Shown: positions 56,101 through 62,015 of the stretch, piece after piece
How the letters are laid out: each line of letters opens with the position of its first letter
Numbering within the stretch: the first letter of the stretch is position 1
Source of the DNA: JACKFB01 sp041389525
GTDB taxonomy: Bacteria; Myxococcota_A; UBA9042; PHBI01; JACKFB01
Reading direction: 5' to 3'
Assembly (NCBI GenBank): GCA_041389525.1
Contig: JAWKRR010000032.1
Coordinates: 1 to 64,000 of the forward strand
DNA: 64,000 nt
Made by a program: the position numbers and the translations under genes
Notes under the pieces: generated by a model
Database searches by the model: none
The model's input: only the letters and a program-made list of their open reading frames with translations
Told to the model about the DNA's origin: nothing

Positions 56101-58604
56101 TAGCGGATGAAGCCGTCGCCGCAGGTCGGCAGCTTGCAGTTGTTCAGGCACCCGTCGTTGTTGCTGGAGTTGCCGTCGTCGCACTCCTCGCTGCCGGCGG
56201 CGAGGTCGCCGTCGCCGCATGATGCACTGCACACCGTGGTGCCTTCGGCCGGTGTCGTGGCGCAGAACCAACCCGGCTCGACGTCCTGACAGTCGGCAGA
56301 ACACCCGTCATCATCGTCGGTATTGTCGTCGTCGCAGGTCTCGTAGGGGGCGCAGCGGGTGCCGTCGCCGCAGCTTCCGGCGTGGGGGTACTGGCAGCCG
56401 TTTGTTGCGTGGCACACGTTCGTCGTACACGCCAACCCGTCGTCGCAGAGGCCGTCGCTCGCGGTCGAGCTGCAGCCGCTGACCGGGTTGCAGACGTCGA
56501 CGGTGCAGGCCACGCCGTCGCTGCAGGCGCTGTTGTTGGGGGTGAACGTGCAGCCCACGCCGGCCACGCAGGCGTTGACGGTGCAGGCGACGCCGTCATC
56601 GCAGGCCGCGTTGACGGGCGTGTTGACGCAGCCGGTGACGAGGTCGCAGGTGTCGGTGGTGCAGGGGACGGCGTCCGCGCAGGCCGTGTGGACCGGCACG
56701 AAGCTGCAGGCGCCGGTGAGCGGGTGGCAGACGTTGGTGGTGCACGCGACCGAGTCGTCGCAGTTGCAGACGCCGCCGCAGTCCGCGCCGAAGAAGCCGG
56801 CCGTGCAGGCGCAGGCGCCCGTGCCGCTGGCGCCCTGGTCGCAGGTGCTGCCGTTGAGGCAGTTGCACGTGCCCGCGCAGTTCGCGCCGAACCGGCCGGC
56901 GGGGCAGGTGCAGGCGCCCGTGCCGCCGAGGCCCTCATCGCAGGTCCCGGTGCCGCAGTCGCAGACGCCCGCGCAGGTGGGGCCGTAGCGCCCCGGCGCG
57001 CACACGCAGGCGGCGCCGATGCCGCCGGGGCAGACAAAGCCCGGCTCGATGACGCACGCGCTGCTGCAGCCGTCGCCGCCGGTCGCGTCGCCGTCCTCGC
57101 AGGTCTCGTTGCCCGTGATCTCACCGTCGTTGCAGACCACCTCGTAGGCGCCCGAGTCGCAGCCGGTGGCCGGGCGCGCTTGCCCGCGCTGGTCGACCGC
57201 GACGGTGTTCGAGAGCAGGTCGGTGCAGCTTCCGGCGCCGACGGCCGGGCTGCCGGCGGTCAGGGCGAAGGTCTTGGTCCCGCCGCCGTGGTCGCCGAAG
57301 CTCACGCCCGGGGTGGCCGTCGCCACGTCGCCGGTCCCGGTGGCCGCGCACCCGCCGCCGTTGCCGAGGACGTTGCGCCCCGACGAGGTCGGGGACGGTC
57401 CCTGCGAGCCGCAGTCGGCGTTGGAGCCGGCCGTATTCCCCGCGATGATCGAGCCCAGGTAGAAGAACGTGGAGCCGGAGCCGTGGGCGAAGAGGCCGCC
57501 AGCCAGCTTGGCGCCGAGGGTGCCAGCCGGAGCGCCCGGCGGGTCCGTGGCCGAGTTGCCGACGATGGTCACCTGGCTCACGCCCGAGGTGATGCCGCTG
57601 AGGTCGAAGAGCGCGCCGCCGATGGCCGCGCCCGTGCCGCTGGCGGTGCCGTCCGGGGTGCCGCCGTTCGCGCCCGCCACGCCGCCGGGGAAGCCGCCGC
57701 CGCCGCCGTATCCGCCAAGGCCGCCCGTGCCGCCCGCCGTGGGTGCGCCGCCGCCGCCGCCGCCGAATCCGCCCGTGCCCGCCGTCCCAGGCCCGGCCGC
57801 GCCGCCCTGCCCGAAGAGCGCTGCGCCCGGCGCCGACAGGCCCGAGCCGTCGCTGGCCAGCCCCGTGACGCCCTTGCCGCCCCGCACCGTGTTGCCGGTG
57901 AAGGTCGAGTTGATGACGCGCAGGTCGCCCTTCTGGTTGAAGACGCCGCCGCCCATGCCCGCGCCGCCGCCGCCCGAAGGCGCTCCAGCCGCCACGATGC
58001 CGCCGTCGCCGCCCGCCGCGAGGTTCCCGTTGAACTCGGTGCGGATCGCGACCACGTCGCCGCTGGTCCACACGCCGCCGCCGAATCCGCCGCGCCCGCC
58101 GATGGCCGACGCGCCCGCGTCCTGGCCCAGCACGAAGCTGTCCGCGATCAAGCAGTCGGTCAGGGTCAGCGTGCCCGCGTTGCGAATGGCGCCGCCCTCG
58201 CCCAGGGCCACGCCGTCGGTCATCAGCAGGTTCTGAAGCTCCAGCCCGGCCCCCGACGCGATGTGGAAGACGCGGAAGCTGCCGTCGCCCGAGATGAGGA
58301 ACTGCCCGCTCGGGCCGACGATGGCGAGATCTTGAGTGACCAGCAGCTCGCCGCCGACCAGGGTGCTGATGCCGCCGTCCAGTGGCGCGGCGAACTGGAT
58401 CGAGTCCACGCCCGAGCCGGCCGGGCAGTCGTTGACCGGGGCGTCGGTGTTCGCGGCCGTGATGGCCTCGCGCAGCGAGCACATGCCGTCGATCGCGACC
58501 AGGTCGAGTTCGGTCGTCACGGTGATGACGGCCGCCTGCGCGCTCGGCGCCGCGAGGGCCAACACCGCGAAAAATGCGATGGCGTTCCGAACCGGAATCC
58601 TCAT
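47106..58604 (-). CDS. Giant secreted/outer-membrane protein: beta-helix, MopE/DUF4215, TSP3 repeats, internal MYXO-CTERM, beta-barrel and OmpA
   Basis: One open frame of 3,832 residues; ATG 58604 is preceded by GGAGGG. Order: signal peptide (1-24); right-handed beta-helix region with C-S-L-R-E-A-I-T-A-A-N and a choice-of-anchor ending (to about 490); DUF4215 and EGF-like Cys repeats (about 490-900, E-E-C-D-D-G-N); several MopE-like D-C-D-D/D-D-C-D-G-Q-T-D units (about 1070-2000) with a lamin-tail-like domain near 1710-1850; about 25 thrombospondin type 3 calcium repeats (about 2200-3235). A MYXO-CTERM-like segment (P-W-L-L-C-L-L-G-V-G-V-W then R-R-R-K-R) lies near residue 3270, followed at once by a signal-peptide-like stretch ending A-S-A-Q. 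Then come a barrel-like domain (3320-3580), more TSP3 units and an OmpA domain (about 3710-3832, N-G-H-A-D-E-D-G). Confidence 0.9.
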   Translation of the reverse strand: MRIPVRNAIAFFAVLALAAPSAQAAVITVTTELDLVAIDGMCSLREAITAANTDAPVNDCPAGSGVDSIQFAAPLDGGISTLVGGELLVTQDLAIVGPSGQFLISGDGSFRVFHIASGAGLELQNLLMTDGVALGEGGAIRNAGTLTLTDCLIADSFVLGQDAGASAIGGRGGFGGGVWTSGDVVAIRTEFNGNLAAGGDGGIVAAGAPSGGGGAGMGGGVFNQKGDLRVINSTFTGNTVRGGKGVTGLASDGSGLSAPGAALFGQGGAAGPGTAGTGGFGGGGGGAPTAGGTGGLGGYGGGGGFPGGVAGANGGTPDGTASGTGAAIGGALFDLSGITSGVSQVTIVGNSATDPPGAPAGTLGAKLAGGLFAHGSGSTFFYLGSIIAGNTAGSNADCGSQGPSPTSSGRNVLGNGGGCAATGTGDVATATPGVSFGDHGGGTKTFALTAGSPAVGAGSCTDLLSNTVAVDQRGQARPATGCDSGAYEVVCNDGEITGNETCEDGDATGGDGCSSACVIEPGFVCPGGIGAACVCAPGRYGPTCAGVCDCGTGTCDEGLGGTGACTCPAGRFGANCAGTCNCLNGSTCDQGASGTGACACTAGFFGADCGGVCNCDDSVACTTNVCHPLTGACSFVPVHTACADAVPCTTDTCDLVTGCVNTPVNAACDDGVACTVNACVAGVGCTFTPNNSACSDGVACTVDVCNPVSGCSSTASDGLCDDGLACTTNVCHATNGCQYPHAGSCGDGTRCAPYETCDDDNTDDDDGCSADCQDVEPGWFCATTPAEGTTVCSASCGDGDLAAGSEECDDGNSSNNDGCLNNCKLPTCGDGFIRYGVEGCDDKGTTSGNGCSATCQLEAGYTCDGKGDGVTGTVCTQTCGTDFGLGSPMGWVPATALGPATPLFTHNPAPPGGFEVDPPSPMPADTTIVSRIAVPALVNAPEPELTVHYTLDGDGVADCLLVYVNGNGLPTSGLVYTSCENTAVTTGETDLNGRSVARINLGAVAGTARQVVIRYQSAGLGLSPASVLVDRVTVGSDIDRDASFEFAAQGATCDRCVDLDQDGYGRAISVSLATCTHPEVDCDDTRALTHPTLVEVCNDGFDDDCDGQTDLADSQCKEDCADGIDNGANGITDCSDAACSNDPFCDPCSIDWTFDSGKALWQSDAQGLWVYSAAAGAWKTSSGASISSLPNPNNGGAPGGVYFGRLNLTVNVPSLAVGGPQPKLAVTFVHQGDTGFASDQLAVCINQPTCRFDTPGIILLASTPTAGEKTVLVDLTAHIGASTTISILYDTASASQNDNLGATVTRIRLASDIDGDLVAEGSAPSCDTCWDADFDGYGRPEGPTSGCLFAGGDCNDGLDGFQVHPGAIEDLSLGNCGDGVDNDCNGQTDGFDPGCGSEDCANGIDDNGDSKADCADALCSADPFCSVCSTKFTFNTGAGGFVATGDGLFAVGLQTTFNAQGFETVLNGNVSASGAGRRRGWLARSIPVPAQMLTPTLRVRYSLNGEAATDKDKFGVCFGVAAAACDATVGTKAFETGSNTAGLVTVDIPISASFKGISVPVVLFYDTVDGGNNANPGLFIDEITLLSDKDKDGLSESGDLTCDRCIDVDGDGYGDGTAPAPFNVLTSCSAASAVADCADNDAITHPGQPEVCGDAGGIDNNCNGLPDLEEPACSICGDSIISVNETCDDGNDDPGDGCSATCQTESGALHVTEIHIPKPAGNPGEQWIELYNASTATIDLDQLKLTIKNVVGTSVAFGAGGSCTVLAPSAELAPGAFFIVAFGPVGGTDSLSPDATCNQAFQISPAGDLLTLTEGGVKLLDQVDFRTGFTCELSQLTKTGAVGPGTGTVGRSMILGTLPVTGVSASKSTASAWCLAGPAANYGSSGTHRGSPRATGGCAEFACDGVDDDCDGPVDETLADSDSDGTCNEQDCAPGDNRCAAVCVDVDLDSVFDCADGCIDKDNDGFGTAPAGVPPAQVTCLGVDCNDQATAVNPNGDESLAAVDSCGDGLDNDCDGLTDCSDPACFNATNCAGEICQKTTALACGKPLVIKPAHDDFPCTTPVSGGGADGTLRFVAAKSEMVVLALANQGVNRYSVFVFDGACTNGTCGAPLATFDTGCSLGGQKAFAVVSGHEYFVVADRIGACAEGAGSNARVSVACGELCTGGIDEDLDGKTDCADQDCVLDAACAASDFDLDGVPNGVEITCGRSPVDIGDKPSADDISDPDTDLILNCVDTDDDNDTFEDDTEISDCALNSTAKNDDDIFPGAPKNCDIFNIDADCNGTFDLFEDTCGGKEALCANGIDDDQDGLPDCVDIDCVADFFCFAQDYDEDLVSNGFEIACETDPKKASSFPAPGEADDPDGDDKPNCADLDDDGDGYPDIEEIICGSLPLNALSVPDDADGDTQCDSADDDDDNDGFPDILEAACGSDSKVKTSTPTDAQHDLDQDGICDALDADKDGDGWSNALEETCGTDGSSAASNPVAAGFDGDGDGMCDAVDDDDDNDLWTDDQEALCGTLKNDPQSVPKDTDGNGECDALDQDVDNDGWPNAVEILCATDPEKPESNPTALGQDADNDKICDLVDSDDDNDGWKDTLELQCGTNPLDPASKPEDTDGDGLCNAVDDDDDGDGWSDSTESLCQTSPLDAQDKPVDTDGDGLCDGVDSDADPDNDGWNSALELQCGTNPKDPASVPTDIDDDGLCDAIDADKDGDGWLNETEVACGTDPAVKTSLPVDTDGDSVCNALDQDDDGDGSPDADELLCLTDPLDKNVKPVELDLADTDGDEIVNCIDPDDDNDGVSDANEAQLGTNPLVKDSDNDGLDDGVEDANHDGVTQASETSPTKPDTDGDGLLDGIEVGSCYELTSGAVCLGTDPVVADTDNDGLPDGVEDADHDGQVGANETSPVDPNSDDDLDFAGNEATDGGELLCGTDPLDPNDSPVDKDGNGVCDGSQSDVDGDGVADGVEIFCGYDSQSNQSTPSFVELGDTDGDGDIDCIDPDDDNDGVDDQREAECKTDSRSAASTPSADDIADFDEDGKLNCSDPDDDDDGLSDIVEATLLTDAKDADSDDDGLPDGQEVTLGTDPLSVDTDRDGIQDGTEFGLTRGTPNTALGLFKPDLDPSTTTNPKDPDSDDDGVCDGSKAVAGVCEASPGEDNNDNGRIDAGEGNPNDPKDGLADSDADGLTDRIEILVHKTDPKRPDTDGDLLNDKLEVEGVGGFAPTDPLVADTDGGGVVDGVEILNGTDPNDGADDFSVAELTGGNYTGCAGSGGGGALPWLLCLLGVGVWAVRRRKRGLALLVVAVASVGSMTSDASAQQQKPNVNIEDYFGAGGHYRMWSVEQSLIAPAWRPYASVMFWHEEDSFQLQTGLYSEKFIDQADYIDVNIGIGLFGHAQIEVDLPIALILDSDPDTRAIAPVSGAGLADMQVRLRGRLLDNTLGGPGLGVSVGATIPIGDKDHFRGDPGVGILGRVIFDYRTDRTVTSLNAGVRVRTEEVDFFNHTFGNELTYGLGVEVEAVRDKLAIATELFGHTPFNDIFQSGDTTTLEWLLGPKWYIIPGLSLQSAVGTGIVRGIGSPTFRFIAGLQWAPKAGDSDGDGIPDADDRCPTRAEDVDGFADLDGCPDPDNDQDGVPDVVDKCPLKAEDYNGIDDQDGCPDAIVLEDHDGDGIPDRSDMCPQQPETYNGFEDQDGCPDDARKVVRDTLPPPEEIDPECRYSIEEIVFFEKTSSALTEQAKSTLAQLASTIKANDLIIEVAVNGHADEDGTDESNYSLSQKRASAARDYLVARGVKKGLLTVRGFGESLPRVEGQDETAFRENRRVDFTVRLGGKCATAK
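48900..52020 (-). repeat. Thrombospondin type 3-like repeat array inside the giant gene
   Basis: About 25 imperfect copies of a roughly 110-120 base unit coding D-x-D-G-D-G-x-C-D-x-x-D-x-D-x-D-x-D-G-W followed by E-x-x-C-G-T-D-P-x-x-x-x-S. The array would bind many calcium ions and form a stiff rod. DNA identity between units is moderate, so recombination-driven length change is possible. Confidence 0.8.
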
Positions 58605-58780
58605 GAACAAGAGCCCTCCGGCTGCGCGCTCTGCTGGGGTTCCGATTCGACGGGTGCAGCCGCGTGGCGCCTCATGAATCCCCCCGTCGCCATCCCCAAG
58701 AACCCCTCGTCACCATACTGAGCCGGCCCCGCTGCACGCAAGGAGACCAACCGTAGTAACGGGCGGATCCGCTCGGCGTA

Positions 58781-59629
58781 TCAGGGGCTCGTCGCCGCGA
58801 TCGGCGAGGCAGCAAGCGGTCGGTCGGCGTTGGCGAAGTGGGCGAGCAGCTCGCGATTGAGGCGGTCGGCGCACTGGCCGAGGACGCCGTGACCGCCGTC
58901 AGCGATCTCGAGCAGCCGCGAGCCGGGGATGAGCTTGTGCAGGCGGTCGCTGTGCCGCGGGGCGACCAGCAGGTCCTGGGCGGGCTTCACGATGAGGGTC
59001 GGGATGCCCGTCAGCGCGCCGAGTCGCCGCGCGGTCCGGTGGCGCAGGATGGCGCCGAACTGGGCCGCCCGCGCGCTGCCAGGCGGCGTCTCGCCGAGGG
59101 CGTCGCGCAGCTTGTGGGCGACCTGGGCGCCGTCCTGGCTCGCCAGGAAGCTGTCGGTGTAGAGCAGGCGCCGCAGATTGGCGAGGCGCGCGCTCGGATC
59201 TCCCAGGTGCGAGCTGGTGAAGAGCTTCAGCCCGCGCATGGTCGGGACCACGCTGCGCAGGCCCCCGGCGTGGGTGGCGACCAGGGTCAGGCTGCGCACG
59301 CGGTCGGTGTGCCTCAGGGCCAGCTCCTGGGCGATCATCCCGCCCATGGACACGCCCGTGACGTGCGCGCTCTCAAAGCCCAGGTGGTCGAGCAGCCGCA
59401 CCGCGTCCTCGGCGAACCCGCGCATCGTATACAGCCCGGCCGCCGCGACCGACTTGCCCGCGCCGCGGTTGTCGAAGGCCAGCACGCGGTGGCGCTCGGA
59501 CAGCGCCGGCACCTGCGCCGACCACATGGTCATCGGCACCGCGAACCCCATGATGAGGAGCACGGGCGTGCCGCTGTCGCCGGTGGCTTCGTAGTAGAGC
59601 CGCGCGTCGCCTACGTCCAGGTGGGGCAT
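58781..59629 (-). CDS. Alpha/beta hydrolase
   Basis: A 282-residue serine hydrolase-type protein. It has M-G-F-A-V-P-M-T-M-W near the oxyanion hole, F-D-N-R-G-A-G-K-S, the nucleophile elbow G-V-S-M-G-G (Ser about residue 95), an acid in K-P-A-Q-D-L-L-V-A-P (about 219) and the catalytic histidine in D-G-G-H-G-V (about 247). It is related to 3-oxoadipate enol-lactonase/BioH-like esterases. Start ATG 59629 overlaps the end of dusA by 19 bp, so it is the last gene of a three-gene operon. Substrate unknown. Confidence 0.87.
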   Translation of the reverse strand: MPHLDVGDARLYYEATGDSGTPVLLIMGFAVPMTMWSAQVPALSERHRVLAFDNRGAGKSVAAAGLYTMRGFAEDAVRLLDHLGFESAHVTGVSMGGMIAQELALRHTDRVRSLTLVATHAGGLRSVVPTMRGLKLFTSSHLGDPSARLANLRRLLYTDSFLASQDGAQVAHKLRDALGETPPGSARAAQFGAILRHRTARRLGALTGIPTLIVKPAQDLLVAPRHSDRLHKLIPGSRLLEIADGGHGVLGQCADRLNRELLAHFANADRPLAASPIAATSP

Positions 59630-60699
59630 GGGGCCTCCTCTGCGGCCGACGGCGTGCCGCGCGGGACTTGGGCCAGGGCCAGCTCGATGACCTTGCGGCC
59701 GGCGTCGTCACGGGGCGCCAGCTCGCTGATGGTCCGCTTCCACGCCTTGGCGCCCCGGCAGCCCACGAAGATCGTCAGCATATGCCTGCTGATTTGATGA
59801 AGTCGGCCGCCCTCGGCCACGTGGCGGTCGATGTAGGGCAGCATCCGCTCGACGAGGTCGTGGCGGTCCACGCTGGGGTTGGTCGCGCCGAAGAAGCGCG
59901 CGTCGATGTCCGCCAGCACCCAGGGCGTCTCGTAGGCCGCGCGGCCGATCATCACCGCGTCGACCCGCTCGAGGTGCTCCGCGGCTTGGTCCAGGTCGGT
60001 GACGCCGCCGTTGATCTCGACGACAAGCTCAGGCCGCTCGGCCGCCAGCCGGTACACGTCGTCGTAGCGCAGCGGCGGGATCGTGCGGTTCTCCTTGGGG
60101 CTGAGGCCGTTGAGCCAGGCCTTTCGCGCGTGGACGCTGAAGCGGTCGCAGCCGGCCTCAGCGACGATCTCGACGAAGCGCGCCATGTCCTCGTAGCGGT
60201 CGATCGCGTCGATACCGATGCGGTGTTTGACGGTCACGGGCACGCTGACCGCGCGGCGCATGGCGTCGACGGCCTCGGCCACGCGCTCGGGGCGCGCCAT
60301 CAGCGAGGCGCCGAAGCAGCCGCTCTGCACCCGCGAGGAGGGGCAGCCCACGTTGAGGTTGATCTCGTCGTAGCCCCAGTCGGCGCCGATCTTCGCGGCC
60401 TCAGCCAGCGCCGCCGGGTCGTCACCGCCGAGCTGAAGCGCCACGGGGTGCTCGGCAGCGTCGAACCCGAGCAGGTGTTCGCGGTCGCCGTGGATGACCG
60501 CGCCCGTGGTCAGCATCTCGGTGTAGAGCAGCGCGTAGCGGGAGAGCTGGCGCATCATGAACCGGAAGTGACGGTCGGTGCGGTCCATCATCGGCGCGAT
60601 GCTGAGCGCCCGCACCTCGCCGCGGGTCTCGGGGCGGACGCCCGCGCGGAGGCCCGCCGCGCGGGCGGGCAGACCGGCGTTGGCGCTCGGGCGGCTCAC
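59611..60699 (-). CDS. dusA: tRNA-dihydrouridine synthase A
   Basis: A 362-residue flavoenzyme that reduces U20/U20a in the D-loop of tRNA. It starts at GTG 60699, overlapping the preceding stop as GTGA. DusA motifs are all present: S-I-A-P-M-M-D-R-T-D-R-H, Y-T-E-M-L-T-T-G-A-V-I-H-G, H-P-V-A-L-Q-L-G-G, the catalytic cysteine in N-L-N-V-G-C-P-S (about residue 127), H-A-R-K-A-W-L-N-G-L-S-P-K-E-N-R and the FMN phosphate loop I-N-G-G-V-T then I-G-R-A-A-Y. About 30 extra N-terminal residues precede the barrel. The C-terminal helical tRNA-binding domain is complete. Confidence 0.95.
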   Translation of the reverse strand: MSRPSANAGLPARAAGLRAGVRPETRGEVRALSIAPMMDRTDRHFRFMMRQLSRYALLYTEMLTTGAVIHGDREHLLGFDAAEHPVALQLGGDDPAALAEAAKIGADWGYDEINLNVGCPSSRVQSGCFGASLMARPERVAEAVDAMRRAVSVPVTVKHRIGIDAIDRYEDMARFVEIVAEAGCDRFSVHARKAWLNGLSPKENRTIPPLRYDDVYRLAAERPELVVEINGGVTDLDQAAEHLERVDAVMIGRAAYETPWVLADIDARFFGATNPSVDRHDLVERMLPYIDRHVAEGGRLHQISRHMLTIFVGCRGAKAWKRTISELAPRDDAGRKVIELALAQVPRGTPSAAEEAPCPTWT

Positions 60700-61877
60700 G
60701 GGCAGCCTGCGTCGGTGAGCGCTTTCATGATCGGCTCGGCCGGGATGCTCACCGGCCCCGCGTGGAGCGCGATGTAGGTGTTGCCGTCCGTCTCGCAGTG
60801 CCACCAGGTCAGCATCGCGCGCACGGCCAACCCTGCGCCGTCTCGGCCGCCGGCCTGGTAGATGACGCGCTCCTCGCCGTCGGGGCGCGCCCGCTTGATG
60901 GGGGTGCGGTCGAAGACGATGTCGCGCAGGCCCAGCTCGGCCCGCAGGATCTGCTCGCGGGTGGCTGGCATCTCCTCGAGCTCGTGGTGGCGCCGCTCGC
61001 CGGGGATGCCCGGCGGCAGGTCGAAGACGCCGTCATCTTCCCCCAGCCACGCCCGCACGATCGGGTGCTCGGTCGGCGTGTAGCCGGGCGGCGGGGTGAA
61101 GGTCGGGAAGCTCGTGCGCGGCGTCTCCGTCGCGGCGAGCGGCGCGCAGTCGACGCTCTGGAGCACGCGCTGGTGGAGGGCCAGCAGATCCTCGCGGGAC
61201 ATCGAGACGAAGGTGATAAGCGCGCCCGAGATCTTGGTCGCCGGACAATGAAACGACGTGATGGCGACTCGCTTTCCGCCTTCGTCGCTCTCCAGATAGG
61301 TGATCCGCGCTGGGCGCTGGTCCACCGTCGCGTCCTCGGTCGCGACCGTGGAAAGCCCGCCCGCGTCGGACAGGATCGCGGCCATATCCTCGTCGCTGAG
61401 CGGGTCGCCGGGCGCCCATCGCAGCTCGACGAAGCGGTCGCCGCCCATCGGGTCCGCGACGCGCAGCAGGCCCGGCAGCGAGTCGTCACGCTGCTGCTCG
61501 ACGGCCCAATCCGGCAGCCCGACGCGGATGCCCGGCACCGTCCAGGCGCGCAGCGGGACGCGCGTCGGGGTGCGCGAGGGCGCGAACGCCATGAAGAGGC
61601 CGGCCACCACCGCGGCCGCAGCGAGCGCGGCCGCGAAGAGCTTCCAGCCCTGGCGCCGCACGCCCTGGCGGTGGGCCGCTCGCATCTGCGTGATGCCGGC
61701 CATGCACAGCCCGATGGGGCCGCCGGTCAGCAGCGCGCCTTCGATTCCGCCCATCCCCAGCGGGAAGAACTTGTAGCGACAGACCAGCGCCGCCGCGCCG
61801 CCCGCGAGCATGGCCGCGCCGACCACCATCAGGGTGTCGGGGCTACGGGTCGCGGATTTCGTGGTGTTTTCAGGCAT
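60696..61877 (-). CDS. Hypothetical membrane protein with a large soluble domain
   Basis: A 393-residue protein, start ATG 61877 (61892 possible). The N-terminus has two to three hydrophobic helices (L-M-V-V-G-A-A-M-L-A-G-G-A-A and F-A-A-A-L-A-A-A-A-V-V-A-G-L-F-M-A-F). The remaining 280 residues are soluble and probably extracytoplasmic, with I-R-V-G-L-P-D-W-A-V, F-V-E-L-R-W-A-P-G-D-P-L and a C-terminal pair of cysteines (W-W-H-C-E-T-D and D-A-G-C-P). No family recognised. It heads the operon with dusA and the hydrolase, through a GTGA overlap. Confidence 0.75.
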   Translation of the reverse strand: MPENTTKSATRSPDTLMVVGAAMLAGGAAALVCRYKFFPLGMGGIEGALLTGGPIGLCMAGITQMRAAHRQGVRRQGWKLFAAALAAAAVVAGLFMAFAPSRTPTRVPLRAWTVPGIRVGLPDWAVEQQRDDSLPGLLRVADPMGGDRFVELRWAPGDPLSDEDMAAILSDAGGLSTVATEDATVDQRPARITYLESDEGGKRVAITSFHCPATKISGALITFVSMSREDLLALHQRVLQSVDCAPLAATETPRTSFPTFTPPPGYTPTEHPIVRAWLGEDDGVFDLPPGIPGERRHHELEEMPATREQILRAELGLRDIVFDRTPIKRARPDGEERVIYQAGGRDGAGLAVRAMLTWWHCETDGNTYIALHAGPVSIPAEPIMKALTDAGCP

Positions 61878-62015
61878 GGCGGGCGGCAGCATAGAGCCCG
61901 GGGCGGAACGGCGCACGCGCAAAGCACACCGCCGCCGCGCGGAGCCGCGGGGACACCACCTTGAGCCCCTGGCCTCGGCCCGATATTCTGGGAGCACACG
62001 TCCCCCGAGGTTTCT

